From Fibrobacter succinogenes (GTDB taxonomy: Bacteria; Fibrobacterota; Fibrobacteria; Fibrobacterales; Fibrobacteraceae): a stretch of DNA of 64,000 nucleotides. Numbering within the stretch: position 1 is the stretch's first letter; each line of letters starts with the position of its first letter. The position numbers and the translations under genes are program-made. The notes beneath the pieces were generated by a model that saw only the letters and a program-made list of their open reading frames with translations, searched no databases and was not told the origin of the DNA. Positions 17,037 to 25,476 of the stretch are shown piece by piece. The DNA is taken from the NCBI GenBank assembly GCA_902800345.1, contig CADCDO010000009.1, forward strand, positions 20,081 through 84,080, given 5' to 3'.

Positions 17037-17677
17037 TTTACTCTTTTTCCATTACGATACTTATGCCATTCACCACCAGGTTCCAACATCGGCCAATATT
17101 CTTTTTTCCAAAGAAACCTCATTTTCATTATTCGAATATCAGATTTTCCATCCCACCCTGTGTATCCTAGTTTAAAATCATCTGCTACATCTCTAATAGA
17201 ACGATAACCATTATATTCAATTTTTCCACCTCCCTTAATTTTTACAGTTTCATAAAAACCGGTTAGAGCCCCATCCCAATCACGTCCATTTAAAAAATGA
17301 TGCACATACGAAAAATCGTTAGGAAAAAATTCTTTTAAATGGGTTCCGACATCTGATATAAATTCATCACCTTCAGCAAAGTCTGCACCTAAAGACCCAA
17401 CGTACTCAGTTTCTTCCAGAGAAAATCCTCTTCCTAGACCACCTCCTTCATAGCCATCCACATCCACCAAATCAAACATTCTCTGGAAGCCCCAACCGAA
17501 TCCACCGTTCTGCGACACTTCGGCATGCAGGCCCGCTACGGTGGCGCCCGCGTACAGGCCGCGGCCCTCCATCTCGTTGAGGATGCCCAGCAACAAAGCC
17601 ATATCTGTCGTAACGCCAGTGGACAAAAGTTCTCCTACCGTAGGCTTTCCGTAAAAGTTCTCCGAAAGAATATACAA
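17033..17677 (-). CDS. Deletion-fused Rhs cassette with its own C-terminal tail
   Basis: 214 residues from TTG 17677, with TAA immediately before it. Residues 1-37 match the start of the 881-residue Rhs protein, about 110 bases at near identity. The sequence then jumps to the late conserved linker (GLHAEVSQNGGFGWGFQ). About 640 codons are thus absent, and the junction lies in ATGGAGGG (17565-17572), a motif present at both donor positions. After the linker comes a unique tail of about 140 residues ending GGEWHKYRNGKRVK, rich in Trp, Gly and charged residues, with no recognised family. It is probably a displaced tail cassette and not an expressed toxin, as no promoter or ribosome site was seen. 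Confidence 0.6.
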   Translation of the reverse strand: MYILSENFYGKPTVGELLSTGVTTDMALLLGILNEMEGRGLYAGATVAGLHAEVSQNGGFGWGFQRMFDLVDVDGYEGGGLGRGFSLEETEYVGSLGADFAEGDEFISDVGTHLKEFFPNDFSYVHHFLNGRDWDGALTGFYETVKIKGGGKIEYNGYRSIRDVADDFKLGYTGWDGKSDIRIMKMRFLWKKEYWPMLEPGGEWHKYRNGKRVK

Positions 17678-17687
17678 TTATATCTGG

Positions 17688-17947
17688 CGGCAATCACGCC
17701 TAAAATTTCATTTTCGCTTATTTGTCATGAGCAGTTTATATTCATCACCGTCTTTTACGGATCGCACGCGATACACCTGCTTTTTGTTATCCTTATCCAG
17801 GACCTCTATTGGGCAAACGCCTGCTGCAAAAACCTTTACTTTGCCCTCGTTGCCATTCTTCTTTATAAAGTCGCATTTGATATCGAAATCTTGGGGCTTA
17901 CCCCCGATATAATTCAGGATTTCACAATTTGAATTGGAGCAATCGCC
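17688..17947. repeat. 260-bp duplicated block, copy B
   Basis: It matches 12579-12838 without length change. It spans the 3' end of the gene at 17708-18577 and reaches to within about 10 bases of the deletion-fused Rhs cassette. Confidence 0.9.
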
Positions 17948-18577
17948 GATTGAAACAAAATCATTTTTTATGATATACTTCTTGTCATGAGTTTGACTAA
18001 AAACTTTTTCTTTTTTCACATCAAACATTTTTCCTTTTGTAATGTATAAATTGTAAAAAACATATACGGTTCGCCCTGTTGGAGTTATCGGACCCTTTTC
18101 ACGAACAGGACAAATTCCTTGTCCCAAGGCCCTAAAAAAGGATTTTCGATAATCAAATTCCACAAAATCGCAGAGAAATTTTAAATAATCACTATGTATC
18201 GGTATAGTATAAAACAAGCCCGTGTTTTGTTTTTTTTCACTCTGTTTTTTACAAAAAGACTTCCTTTCTTTTAGGGAAGGCATCAACTTAGCAACCATCG
18301 AATTATTTATCGTCTTGCAATAACTACCAATATTCTCGCAGTAGACATGTAGCATGGACCGGAAATCATAATCAACAAAAAAGCAATCATTGCTCAGTTT
18401 ACGAATTTCAAGATCATGCCTAAAATAATTTTTTCTATTCTCATGCACGCATTTCCCGTCTTCAAAGTACCCATAAAGGCAATACGAGCAGCCATTTTCA
18501 TCAGTCCACTCATACTGCGAATTGCTAGAAAAGGCAGTAGTTGAAACAAATAAAAAAAGAAAAACGATAATTCTCAT
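17708..18577 (-). CDS. Secreted Cys-containing protein, putative immunity/accessory partner (copy B)
   Basis: A 289-residue paralogue of the protein at 12599-13477, with signal peptide MRIIVFLFLFVSTTAFS. The two share nearly identical ends and a diverged centre (about residues 35-180), as expected if the centre determines specificity. It begins 9 bases after the stop of the 881-residue Rhs gene, whose tail end resembles the remnant before copy A. This repeated linkage supports a functional pair of tail and partner. Two C-[DE]F[IV]...G-x-C-P motifs mark two related domains. A periplasmic immunity role is inferred; direct evidence is lacking. Confidence 0.7.
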   Translation of the reverse strand: MRIIVFLFLFVSTTAFSSNSQYEWTDENGCSYCLYGYFEDGKCVHENRKNYFRHDLEIRKLSNDCFFVDYDFRSMLHVYCENIGSYCKTINNSMVAKLMPSLKERKSFCKKQSEKKQNTGLFYTIPIHSDYLKFLCDFVEFDYRKSFFRALGQGICPVREKGPITPTGRTVYVFYNLYITKGKMFDVKKEKVFSQTHDKKYIIKNDFVSIGDCSNSNCEILNYIGGKPQDFDIKCDFIKKNGNEGKVKVFAAGVCPIEVLDKDNKKQVYRVRSVKDGDEYKLLMTNKRK

Positions 18578-18586
18578 ACATTTCTA

Positions 18587-21232
18587 CTAATGAATTGGGA
18601 AACCATAAGCATTAAGATAAGGTTCACATCCCTTTCCCGGCAGGCATTTCACCCACATTCCTTGCGGCTTATTAGGGATAAACTCACCATTTTCATACTT
18701 CCCACTATAAAGAACAGGTTTATTTACTTTTTTTGGAAATCGAACATATGTTGTCGGAGCAATAACAGTAGCCTCCATCAAATCAGCAAGACGTGATGCA
18801 AAATTTGGGGATCCATCCATAGTTTGACCTCCAGTTCGACAAGAATAAAGTCTTATTATTTTTTGACCTTTGTATTTGAACCGTTCATTCTTTAAAGCTG
18901 CGGCAAATTGATCGGCACTCATTATATCACCACCTTCATGTAGTATTCCATCTCCAATACCAGTTGGAGATCCATGCCCTAGAGCCGAATACTCTCCTGG
19001 ATTACTATCCTCAATATCACTTGCAAGCGAAATTATTTCATCTGCAACATTACTTACAAGACCATCTACACCCAATATTATACCTTCCGCACCTTTTGTA
19101 TACATGTTAAAACCAAGGACACTGAATTTTGCGGCACCTAAAGGGTATTGTGTCCATTTAACCATATCAAACTTTCTCTGGAAACCCCAACTGAATCCAC
19201 CATTCTGCGACACTTCAGCATGCAGACCATATGCGGACGCACCAGCGTACGCACCACGCCCTTCGGCGCCGAACAAACCCGCCTCGTAACCCGTAGAAAT
19301 CCGGACGTCTCCGGCAAACTGGGCGTACAGTTCGGCATAGACGGTCATGCCCGCAAATCCGCCGCTGCGGTCCCAGTACAGGCTTCCGCCCTGATCTACT
19401 CCCACGCAGCTCCCGGCTTCGCCGACGCAGACGCCGCCATGAGCGGAGATACTTGATCCCGAATAGGAGTTCAGCGTAAATCCTAGCCCCACGTTAATTT
19501 CGAGGTAAACCCAGGGAGTCTGTATGGGAACCTTCAGGTTCGCGCCCGAGCTCAACGACTTCGAACCGTCCTGGTTGAAGCTGAACGACGCATTCAAGCC
19601 GTAATCGCCTATTTCGACAGCGGCACCGACGCCAAAGCTCCAGCCGTGCGACTCGTCGTAACCCACAACGAGACCGAGGCCAAGTGCCCACATGCCCGTC
19701 GGGTCGATATAGTTCAGCGGGTCTCCGCCATAGCTGTAAGGATTTGCGAACTGTCCCGCCGGATCGGGGGATATCCACATTCCAAAGAACGGGTCGTAAT
19801 AACGCGCGCCGAAGTAGTACTTGCCATGTTCGCTGTCGAACTCCTTGCTCTGCCAGCGTTCGTCACTATCGGATGCATAATGGACCAAATTAACCGTCGT
19901 GCCGTAGGGGCGATAACCGAAAGCGCTCTTGAGTCCCGTCTTGTTCGCGAAACCGCGGACGCTCCCCTGCAAATCCTTCACCGGGAAGAGCGCTTCGCCA
20001 TTCACTCCCGTGCGGTAACCGCCACCGAGAAGGTCAACACGGGTAAGCTTCAGGGAGTCCGAACTGTAGTGGCCGGAATACGTGTATTCACCGATTCCCG
20101 GATACATGACTTCGGTCCTGTACAACGGGGCGTTTGCGACAAACTGCGTCCAAATACGCTGTCCGCCCTCGTCGTAGGCCATGTCCGTATGGGCGATTTC
20201 ATCTCCGAGATTATCCATGCTGTTGACCTGCTCGAACGTGACCACGGGTACATCCGAGAACAACCTCACCTTGCCCGGGAGACCAAGCGCATTTACCGTA
20301 TAGGTGGTTCTAGAATTGTTGTCAATCCACACGTTGCCCGAAGGGTCGTAAACGTAGTACGCCGTGTCCATGCCGCCATTCACGCTCATCTCAAGCGGTC
20401 TGAAGAGTGTATTGCTATAAGTGTAGGATATCAGCGTATCGTTCCCCGCCCGACCTTCGCGCTTGGACAAAAGCCGGCCCAGGCCGTCATAGCCATAGGC
20501 TCCGCTACCGATATTAGCGTTATCGGTCGTATATCCCGTCAGACGCCCCTGGGCATCATAAGTGTAGCTTTCGTCGGAACTGAAACCGTCCCATACGTGC
20601 TGAGACGTAGCAAGGCGGCCCGCAACGACTGACGGATACGTCACCGTGTCAGAATACAGTATTTTGCCAGAAGCGTCCCTGTAGGAAACGCGCGTCGTGC
20701 GTCCATAGACATCTTTCGCGTACGTCATGTCATAGACATGGACGCCCTTGTCGAAGTAGGCCTTCTTCGAGACGGTCCCCGCCTCGGTGCGGTCAATACG
20801 CATGAGGCTGTCACCACTTTCGAGCACCGACTTCAGGCGGCCCATGTCGTCGTAGTAGTAAGCAAGTGACGATATCGTGCTCCAAGACTTCCCCTTTCTC
20901 TCGGCAGTCTCCGTCGCTGAAAGTTCACCGGAAACATTGTACGTAAAGGAAGCCTGCGTTGCGGGTGCGCCTTCAAGCCCGTAAATAGTCCACTGTTTGA
21001 CCTTCTGACCCAGACGGTTGTACGAAGACATCTTGAGACTGTTCGCCTTTATAGCCGCATCGGAACGCACGCGGCTACCGTCATAGGAAGCAACCGCCCC
21101 CACGTCGTTCGGCAAGACCCCCTCCATCTCGTCGAGGATGCCTTGCAACAAAGCCATATCTGTCGTAACGCCAGTGGACAAAAGTTCTCCTACCGTAGGC
21201 TTTCCGTAAAAGTTCTCCGTAAGAATATACAA
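18587..21232 (-). CDS. Rhs-family protein, 5'-truncated, with caspase-like C-terminal tail
   Basis: 881 residues from TTG 21232. The frame is open further upstream to the TAG just beyond 21301 but has no ATG, so this is the 3' part of a larger Rhs gene. Residues 60-460 carry YD repeats (YDAQGRLTGY; YGYDGLGRLL). The core motif follows near residue 475: RYYDPFFGMWISPDP then NPYSYGGDPLNYIDPTG. Next is a Gly-rich beta linker of about 180 residues, shared with other cassettes here. The tail has ALGHGSPTGI (His753) and RLYSCRTGG (Cys798), the His-Gly and Cys arrangement of clan CD cysteine peptidases (C80/CHAT-like). Rhs shells encapsulate such toxins. The adjacent secreted protein at 17708 is its likely partner. 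Confidence 0.8.
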   Translation of the reverse strand: MYILTENFYGKPTVGELLSTGVTTDMALLQGILDEMEGVLPNDVGAVASYDGSRVRSDAAIKANSLKMSSYNRLGQKVKQWTIYGLEGAPATQASFTYNVSGELSATETAERKGKSWSTISSLAYYYDDMGRLKSVLESGDSLMRIDRTEAGTVSKKAYFDKGVHVYDMTYAKDVYGRTTRVSYRDASGKILYSDTVTYPSVVAGRLATSQHVWDGFSSDESYTYDAQGRLTGYTTDNANIGSGAYGYDGLGRLLSKREGRAGNDTLISYTYSNTLFRPLEMSVNGGMDTAYYVYDPSGNVWIDNNSRTTYTVNALGLPGKVRLFSDVPVVTFEQVNSMDNLGDEIAHTDMAYDEGGQRIWTQFVANAPLYRTEVMYPGIGEYTYSGHYSSDSLKLTRVDLLGGGYRTGVNGEALFPVKDLQGSVRGFANKTGLKSAFGYRPYGTTVNLVHYASDSDERWQSKEFDSEHGKYYFGARYYDPFFGMWISPDPAGQFANPYSYGGDPLNYIDPTGMWALGLGLVVGYDESHGWSFGVGAAVEIGDYGLNASFSFNQDGSKSLSSGANLKVPIQTPWVYLEINVGLGFTLNSYSGSSISAHGGVCVGEAGSCVGVDQGGSLYWDRSGGFAGMTVYAELYAQFAGDVRISTGYEAGLFGAEGRGAYAGASAYGLHAEVSQNGGFSWGFQRKFDMVKWTQYPLGAAKFSVLGFNMYTKGAEGIILGVDGLVSNVADEIISLASDIEDSNPGEYSALGHGSPTGIGDGILHEGGDIMSADQFAAALKNERFKYKGQKIIRLYSCRTGGQTMDGSPNFASRLADLMEATVIAPTTYVRFPKKVNKPVLYSGKYENGEFIPNKPQGMWVKCLPGKGCEPYLNAYGFPIH

Positions 21233-21260
21233 TTTGTCGTCGGGGACGGCGGTGGCGGAA

Positions 21261-22298
21261 TCAGTGAAGTTCTCTACCTTGATTAAATTGTGTATATCCA
21301 GGATCTAAATTGATCATTATCGGATCATGTTTACAAACACCCTTTAACCCTATTGCAAACGGCACTCGTTTTTCAAAACGCTCATCATCACATTCTAGTA
21401 CAATAGTCCATGCTGCTTCAATTTCTTCATGTGTTCTAAAAAATTCCGTAGAAAAATTTTCAACATTAATCCATTTGGGTTCCGGCAATAATATTTTAGA
21501 ACCAACAACATATCTATTACCAACCTCGCCTAATTCCTCAAATGAGAGAACTTCTTTTTCACCATCAGGACTTTTTAAACACAACGTTTTTTTCAATCTG
21601 TACGAGCCCGAGCACATTCGAACCTGTTCTGAGAACAGGCGTTTAAGAGGATAAACTCGTTTTATTTCTATTTCATACAGCACTGGTAAATTTTCGGACA
21701 AGCAATAATTCGCCACTATTGGAGGATTATCACACTCACCAACGATCCTTACAAAGAACGGACGTTCATAGTGTATAGACGCATCATACGCCTGTTTGGC
21801 ACTCCATACACCTTCCAGCAAACGACCATAATAAAGTGGTAAAGAATCTCTAGCATTGGAAAGTTTTATTTCAAGCATTTCAAACTGCATAGGATTTAAT
21901 TTCAATGATGTATCAATTGGGAAAATCTGAGATTCATGCGTACTCGATCGATACTGCATACCAATCATTTCACGATGGCGATAATGTTGAACAACGTCTC
22001 CTTCATGAGGGATATCAATGGAAAAAGAAGAAACCCACTTTGAATAGCAAGGAACAGTAGAATAACAATTCACCTTATCAGGATACACCCAAAGTGGATT
22101 AGGAACCAATGAAACATTATCCATCAAAAGACTTAGTTGATATTCATCGCTTTTTTCAGAAAAGTTGGCGCAAAGATCAACAACATTTTCTATGTTAGAT
22201 TCCGTTCTGTCACTCGCACAGGCAGAAATCAAGAGATATGTAGCAAAAGAAATTCTCGCCACACAAAATTTTCTTAAAATCACTTTTTTTTTACGCAT
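21261..22298 (-). CDS. Lipoprotein following an Rhs remnant
   Basis: A 345-residue protein whose N-terminus (basic, then ISFATYLLISAC) has a lipobox ISAC. The mature part has several cysteine pairs (YPDKVNCYSTVPCYS; RMCSGSYRLKKTLC) and is predicted beta-rich. It starts 29 bases after the Rhs remnant at 22328-22685, so it is the partner position of that cassette. Its 3' end abuts the start of the 881-residue Rhs cassette, 28 bases before the TTG. No family was recognised and similarity to the other partners is weak. Confidence 0.6.
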   Translation of the reverse strand: MRKKKVILRKFCVARISFATYLLISACASDRTESNIENVVDLCANFSEKSDEYQLSLLMDNVSLVPNPLWVYPDKVNCYSTVPCYSKWVSSFSIDIPHEGDVVQHYRHREMIGMQYRSSTHESQIFPIDTSLKLNPMQFEMLEIKLSNARDSLPLYYGRLLEGVWSAKQAYDASIHYERPFFVRIVGECDNPPIVANYCLSENLPVLYEIEIKRVYPLKRLFSEQVRMCSGSYRLKKTLCLKSPDGEKEVLSFEELGEVGNRYVVGSKILLPEPKWINVENFSTEFFRTHEEIEAAWTIVLECDDERFEKRVPFAIGLKGVCKHDPIMINLDPGYTQFNQGRELH

Positions 22299-22327
22299 GA
22301 CATGATTTATTCAAAACAAATTCAATA

Positions 22328-22685
22328 TCAAAATTCATAATTATAGTAAGTTGGTTTTACATTCGCATTTCGTAATGGCATTTTCTGTTTTTCAAAAAAT
22401 TTAAAACCATCTCCTGAAGAAATCCCTCCTGAGCCATCCCTATTTGGAGAAACAGTCACATCTGTAGAGAAATCTATTGGATTATGAAACATAAAACCTT
22501 GATGATTAATCGCAACAAAACCTATGGGTGCCGCGGCCCTCCATGCCAAAGAAGCCAGCCTCGGCTCCGACAGACGCGCGTACACCGGCATACGTAACGT
22601 AAGCTTCCGCATGGACAGTCATGCCAAATGTTCCACTACGATCCAGGGTAAAACCATCACCGACTTCAAAACAAACATAGATTTA
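22328..22685 (-). pseudogene. Frameshifted Rhs cassette remnant
   Basis: From about 22685 one minus frame reads DRSGTFGMTVHAEAYV and AEAGFFGMEGRG, matching the late linker of the 881-residue Rhs protein (DRSGGFAGMTVYAELYA; EAGLFGAEGRG). That frame soon stops after the GRG junction. A frame one base away stays open and gives a tail of about 70 residues (PIGFVAINHQGFMFHNP... ending YYNYEF*). The junction GGAGGGCCGCGGC is shared with the deletion-fused cassette at 17561. There is no start codon or promoter, so it is a broken tail cassette. Confidence 0.65.
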
Positions 22686-22849
22686 ATTTAAATTAATCCA
22701 CGCACAAATGCAACTAGCTATATCTCTTTTTGCAAATCTTAGCCCTCATTGCGCGTTTTCAACGAAATCCATTAAATTCTCTGTTCATTCATTTTTACAG
22801 AAGAAGTTTTGTATAATTATTATATTTATAAAGTTAAGGAGCATCAAAC

Positions 22850-23704
22850 ATGAGAAAAGAGATTTTCGCTTACTGCATCGCTGCAGCATGTCTTTTATCC
22901 GCCTGTGGCGACGACACCCCATCAAGCCCAAGCTCAAACAACACGAGCGAAACGCAAATTTCAAGTTCCTCGACAGCAAACAAACCTGAATCATCCGCTA
23001 AACAGAGTGACGAATCAAACAAAGTTTCAAGCAGTTCTGCCGTAACAAGCAGTTCCAGCAAAGAAGTTGCATCCAGTAGCGCAGCAACCAAAGGTTTCCC
23101 CGCAAATTACAATCCTGAAACGGGGATCCTGACAGACGAGCGCGATGGCGAAGTTTACAAGACTGCAAAAATCGGCGACCAAATTTGGATGGGACAAAAT
23201 TTACGCTATTATACGACAGAACCAGCAGAAGGTTGCGATTTCACATACAATAACGAAACAGAAGACATTCCCGACCAAGATACCTATGGGAGGCCCTATT
23301 CATGGATTGGAGCTACTAGAATTCCCTGCGATTACATAACAAAAAATGCGGTTTTTGGAGATGATGGATTTCCTACCCCCCATCAAGGGATCTGCCCCAA
23401 AGGATGGCATATACCAAGCCTAGACGAATGGAAAAAATTGATTGAATTTACCGACAGGCACTTATACAAATTATTATCAAAAGATTGGGTAAGGACCAAT
23501 TATGCAGGAACAGACGAATACGGATTTAATGTACTTTACCCCAAAGGATCCAATATATTCGTTGAATTCATCATGTTAGACAACTCAGGTTCCAAAGGCA
23601 GGAGCATAGTTTTCAACGACATCGGTGGCTCGGCTCTTCAAATGGAGACGATTCTTACCGTAAAATCAGTCAATAGCCTCAATCTCCGTTGTCTGATGGA
23701 CTAA
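22850..23704 (+). CDS. FISUMP-domain lipoprotein
   Basis: 284 residues with lipobox LLSAC and AAGGAG eight bases before the ATG. A Ser/Thr-rich linker (residues 23-80, with SSSS runs) leads to one FISUMP domain. The domain runs from LTDERDGEVYKTAKIG through IWMGQNLRYY, an YGRPYSW segment and ICPKGWHIPSLDEWKKL to LNLRCLMD. This is the classic architecture of the Fibrobacter surface-lipoprotein family. It stands alone, divergent from the Rhs island and convergent with the ABC gene (10 bases between stops). Function unknown; surface binding is a guess. Confidence 0.85.
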   Translation: MRKEIFAYCIAAACLLSACGDDTPSSPSSNNTSETQISSSSTANKPESSAKQSDESNKVSSSSAVTSSSSKEVASSSAATKGFPANYNPETGILTDERDGEVYKTAKIGDQIWMGQNLRYYTTEPAEGCDFTYNNETEDIPDQDTYGRPYSWIGATRIPCDYITKNAVFGDDGFPTPHQGICPKGWHIPSLDEWKKLIEFTDRHLYKLLSKDWVRTNYAGTDEYGFNVLYPKGSNIFVEFIMLDNSGSKGRSIVFNDIGGSALQMETILTVKSVNSLNLRCLMD

Positions 23705-23714
23705 CAGTCCTCTC

Positions 23715-24539
23715 TCATCCCCGCCGTATTGTCGGGACGCTTGCCAAAAGTTTCTTGGTGTAATCGTTCTGCGGGTTCGTGAGCACTTCATCGGCGGGGC
23801 CGTATTCCACGGCATGGCCAAAGTACATCACGAGCACGTCATCGCTCAGGGCGCGTACAACCTGCATGTCGTGGCTAATAAACAATATGCTGAGCCCCAG
23901 GTCATGGCGCAAGTCGTCAAGCAAGTGCAAAATCTGCGCCTGCACGGAGACATCCAATGCGCTCGTCACTTCGTCGCAGAGCAGCACTTTCGGGCGCACC
24001 ATCAGGCTCCTCGCAATGCAGAGGCGTTGGCGCTGGCCGCCCGAAAATTCATGCGGGAACTTGTCCATTGCGCCCGACGGGAGCGAGACGCGGTCCAAAA
24101 GTTCCAAGGCTCGGGAGCGCGACTCGTCAAACGAAAAGCCCCGGGCGATAACGGGAGCCGTCAAAATTTCAGAAACCGTCTGGCGCGGATTCAGGCTGCT
24201 GAACGGATCCTGGAAAATCATTTGCACCAGATCCGAAACGCGAAATGTTTTCTGGGTCGATTCCGCCCTTCCGTTCTTCACCGGCATTCCAAACAAACTA
24301 AATTCACCCTTAGTCATGGGAACAAGCCCGACCAGGGACTTCACGAGTGTCGATTTGCCGCAGCCGGACTCCCCCACAATCGACATGATTTTCCCTTGCG
24401 AGAGCGTAAAGGAGACATCGTCAACCGCCGTAAAAAAATCCTTGACCTTGCTAAAAACCCCGCCACGGATCGGGAACTTCACCGTAAGTCCGCGGACCTC
24501 GACAGCCGGGACCGCGCTATCAAAAATTTCGGTATTCAT
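23715..24539 (-). CDS. Peptide/nickel-type ABC transporter ATPase (OppF/DppF-like)
   Basis: 274 residues with all ABC motifs: Walker A GESGCGKST, Q-loop MIFQDPFSSLNPRQ, signature SGGQRQR, Walker B VLLCDEVTSALD and H-loop ISHD. The tail NPQNDYTKKLLASVP is diagnostic for the oligopeptide/dipeptide subfamily. Walker B has Cys before Asp-Glu where most have Leu-Cys-Asp-Glu-Pro; here the residue after Glu is Val, not Pro. No permease or binding-protein genes adjoin it, so it must work with subunits encoded elsewhere. Its start overlaps the xseB stop by one base. Confidence 0.85.
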   Translation of the reverse strand: MNTEIFDSAVPAVEVRGLTVKFPIRGGVFSKVKDFFTAVDDVSFTLSQGKIMSIVGESGCGKSTLVKSLVGLVPMTKGEFSLFGMPVKNGRAESTQKTFRVSDLVQMIFQDPFSSLNPRQTVSEILTAPVIARGFSFDESRSRALELLDRVSLPSGAMDKFPHEFSGGQRQRLCIARSLMVRPKVLLCDEVTSALDVSVQAQILHLLDDLRHDLGLSILFISHDMQVVRALSDDVLVMYFGHAVEYGPADEVLTNPQNDYTKKLLASVPTIRRG

Positions 24540-24739
24540 CAGCCATCCAACTCGGCTAGCGCATCCTGGACGTTCTTTTCAGTCGCAATCAGAATCTGGC
24601 GGCATTTCCGCAAAAGTTGCGTAGCCTCTTGAACCTCAATAGCAAGTTCATCGATTTCCATCTCGGAATTGTCGATTTTCGAAAGAATCTCTTCCAAGCG
24701 GTCCATTGCGTTTTTATATTCAAAATTTTGCGCACTCAT
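24539..24739 (-). CDS. xseB: Exodeoxyribonuclease VII small subunit
   Basis: 66 residues, the usual length of XseB. The two-helix pattern FEYKNAMDRLEEILSKIDNS then LAIEVQEATQLLRKC is typical. XseB coats the coiled stalk of XseA in exonuclease VII, which degrades single-stranded DNA. The large-subunit gene is not in the window. The stop shares one base with the ABC ATPase start, so the two are coupled. Confidence 0.85.
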   Translation of the reverse strand: MSAQNFEYKNAMDRLEEILSKIDNSEMEIDELAIEVQEATQLLRKCRQILIATEKNVQDALAELDG

Positions 24740-24768
24740 ATCGATGAATATAGTTAGATTTAAATCAA

Positions 24769-25476
24769 ATGAATTTGTTCAATCGTTCCATTTTGCCTTT
24801 TTTAATGACTGCCGCCTTTTTCGGCATGTTCCTCGTCGGTTGTCTTGACGCCCCCGACTATCCGCACGCATTGCAACCGGTCGAATCCATCAGCGTCAAG
24901 GTCAAGCAAGGCGGGAGTTCGTATTCCACCCTGCTAAAGATCCATCCATCCGATTCGGCGACCATCAAGGCGGAGGCGGTCCCCAAGAATTACCAGAACG
25001 ACCTTTCTTTCGAATGGTTCTACTCCAACGACAAAAAAGACAGCCTGCTCGCACGCGGGGACCACTACTCGTTCCATCCCAACGCATCCGACGAATCCAT
25101 TCCGAACAAGCTTACAGTCACGGACAAAGAAGGGAACAGCCAAACGCAGGAATTCTCCATCGCCATCAACTCCATCCCCGTCATTTCCGACTCCACGATT
25201 CCCTCGAACGGAGACACCCTTTACGGTTCAAAGGAATCGGCGTTCTTCTTTGCCTGGTACAGCTTTGACATGGACATGGCAAACGGAGACACGCTTTTTC
25301 ATACGCTTGATATAGACGGCACGGAATACGACGTGGGGACGCTCCTCGAAGTCAAGCAGTCGGGACTCAAGGAGGGCAAGCACAAGTTCCGCATTATCGT
25401 GCGAGACATTTACGGAGACGCCGACACGCTCCCCTACAAAAAGTTCTACGTTGTCGATACGCTGGAGGCCAAATGA
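24769..25476 (+). CDS. Lipoprotein, first gene of a five-gene envelope operon
   Basis: 235 residues with lipobox FLVGC. The mature part looks like two Ig/cadherin-like beta domains; phrases such as LTVTDKEGNSQTQEFSIAIN and HKFRIIVRDIYGDADTLPY are typical of PKD-like strands. No family was recognised. Its stop overlaps the next ATG by four bases. All five genes run the same way with overlaps or 8-base gaps, so their products probably act together at the cell envelope. Confidence 0.65.
   Translation: MNLFNRSILPFLMTAAFFGMFLVGCLDAPDYPHALQPVESISVKVKQGGSSYSTLLKIHPSDSATIKAEAVPKNYQNDLSFEWFYSNDKKDSLLARGDHYSFHPNASDESIPNKLTVTDKEGNSQTQEFSIAINSIPVISDSTIPSNGDTLYGSKESAFFFAWYSFDMDMANGDTLFHTLDIDGTEYDVGTLLEVKQSGLKEGKHKFRIIVRDIYGDADTLPYKKFYVVDTLEAK

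Noticed and set aside
19646..20632. 328-codon open frame on the plus strand
   Set aside because: Antisense to the YD-repeat part of the Rhs gene; no start signals.
12579..22685. Prophage or insertion sequence in the AT-rich island
   Set aside because: No integrase, transposase, capsid or terminal repeats were seen; the content is Rhs cassettes and partners.
23814..24632. 272-codon plus-strand frame
   Set aside because: Antisense to the ABC ATPase and xseB, whose motifs are complete.
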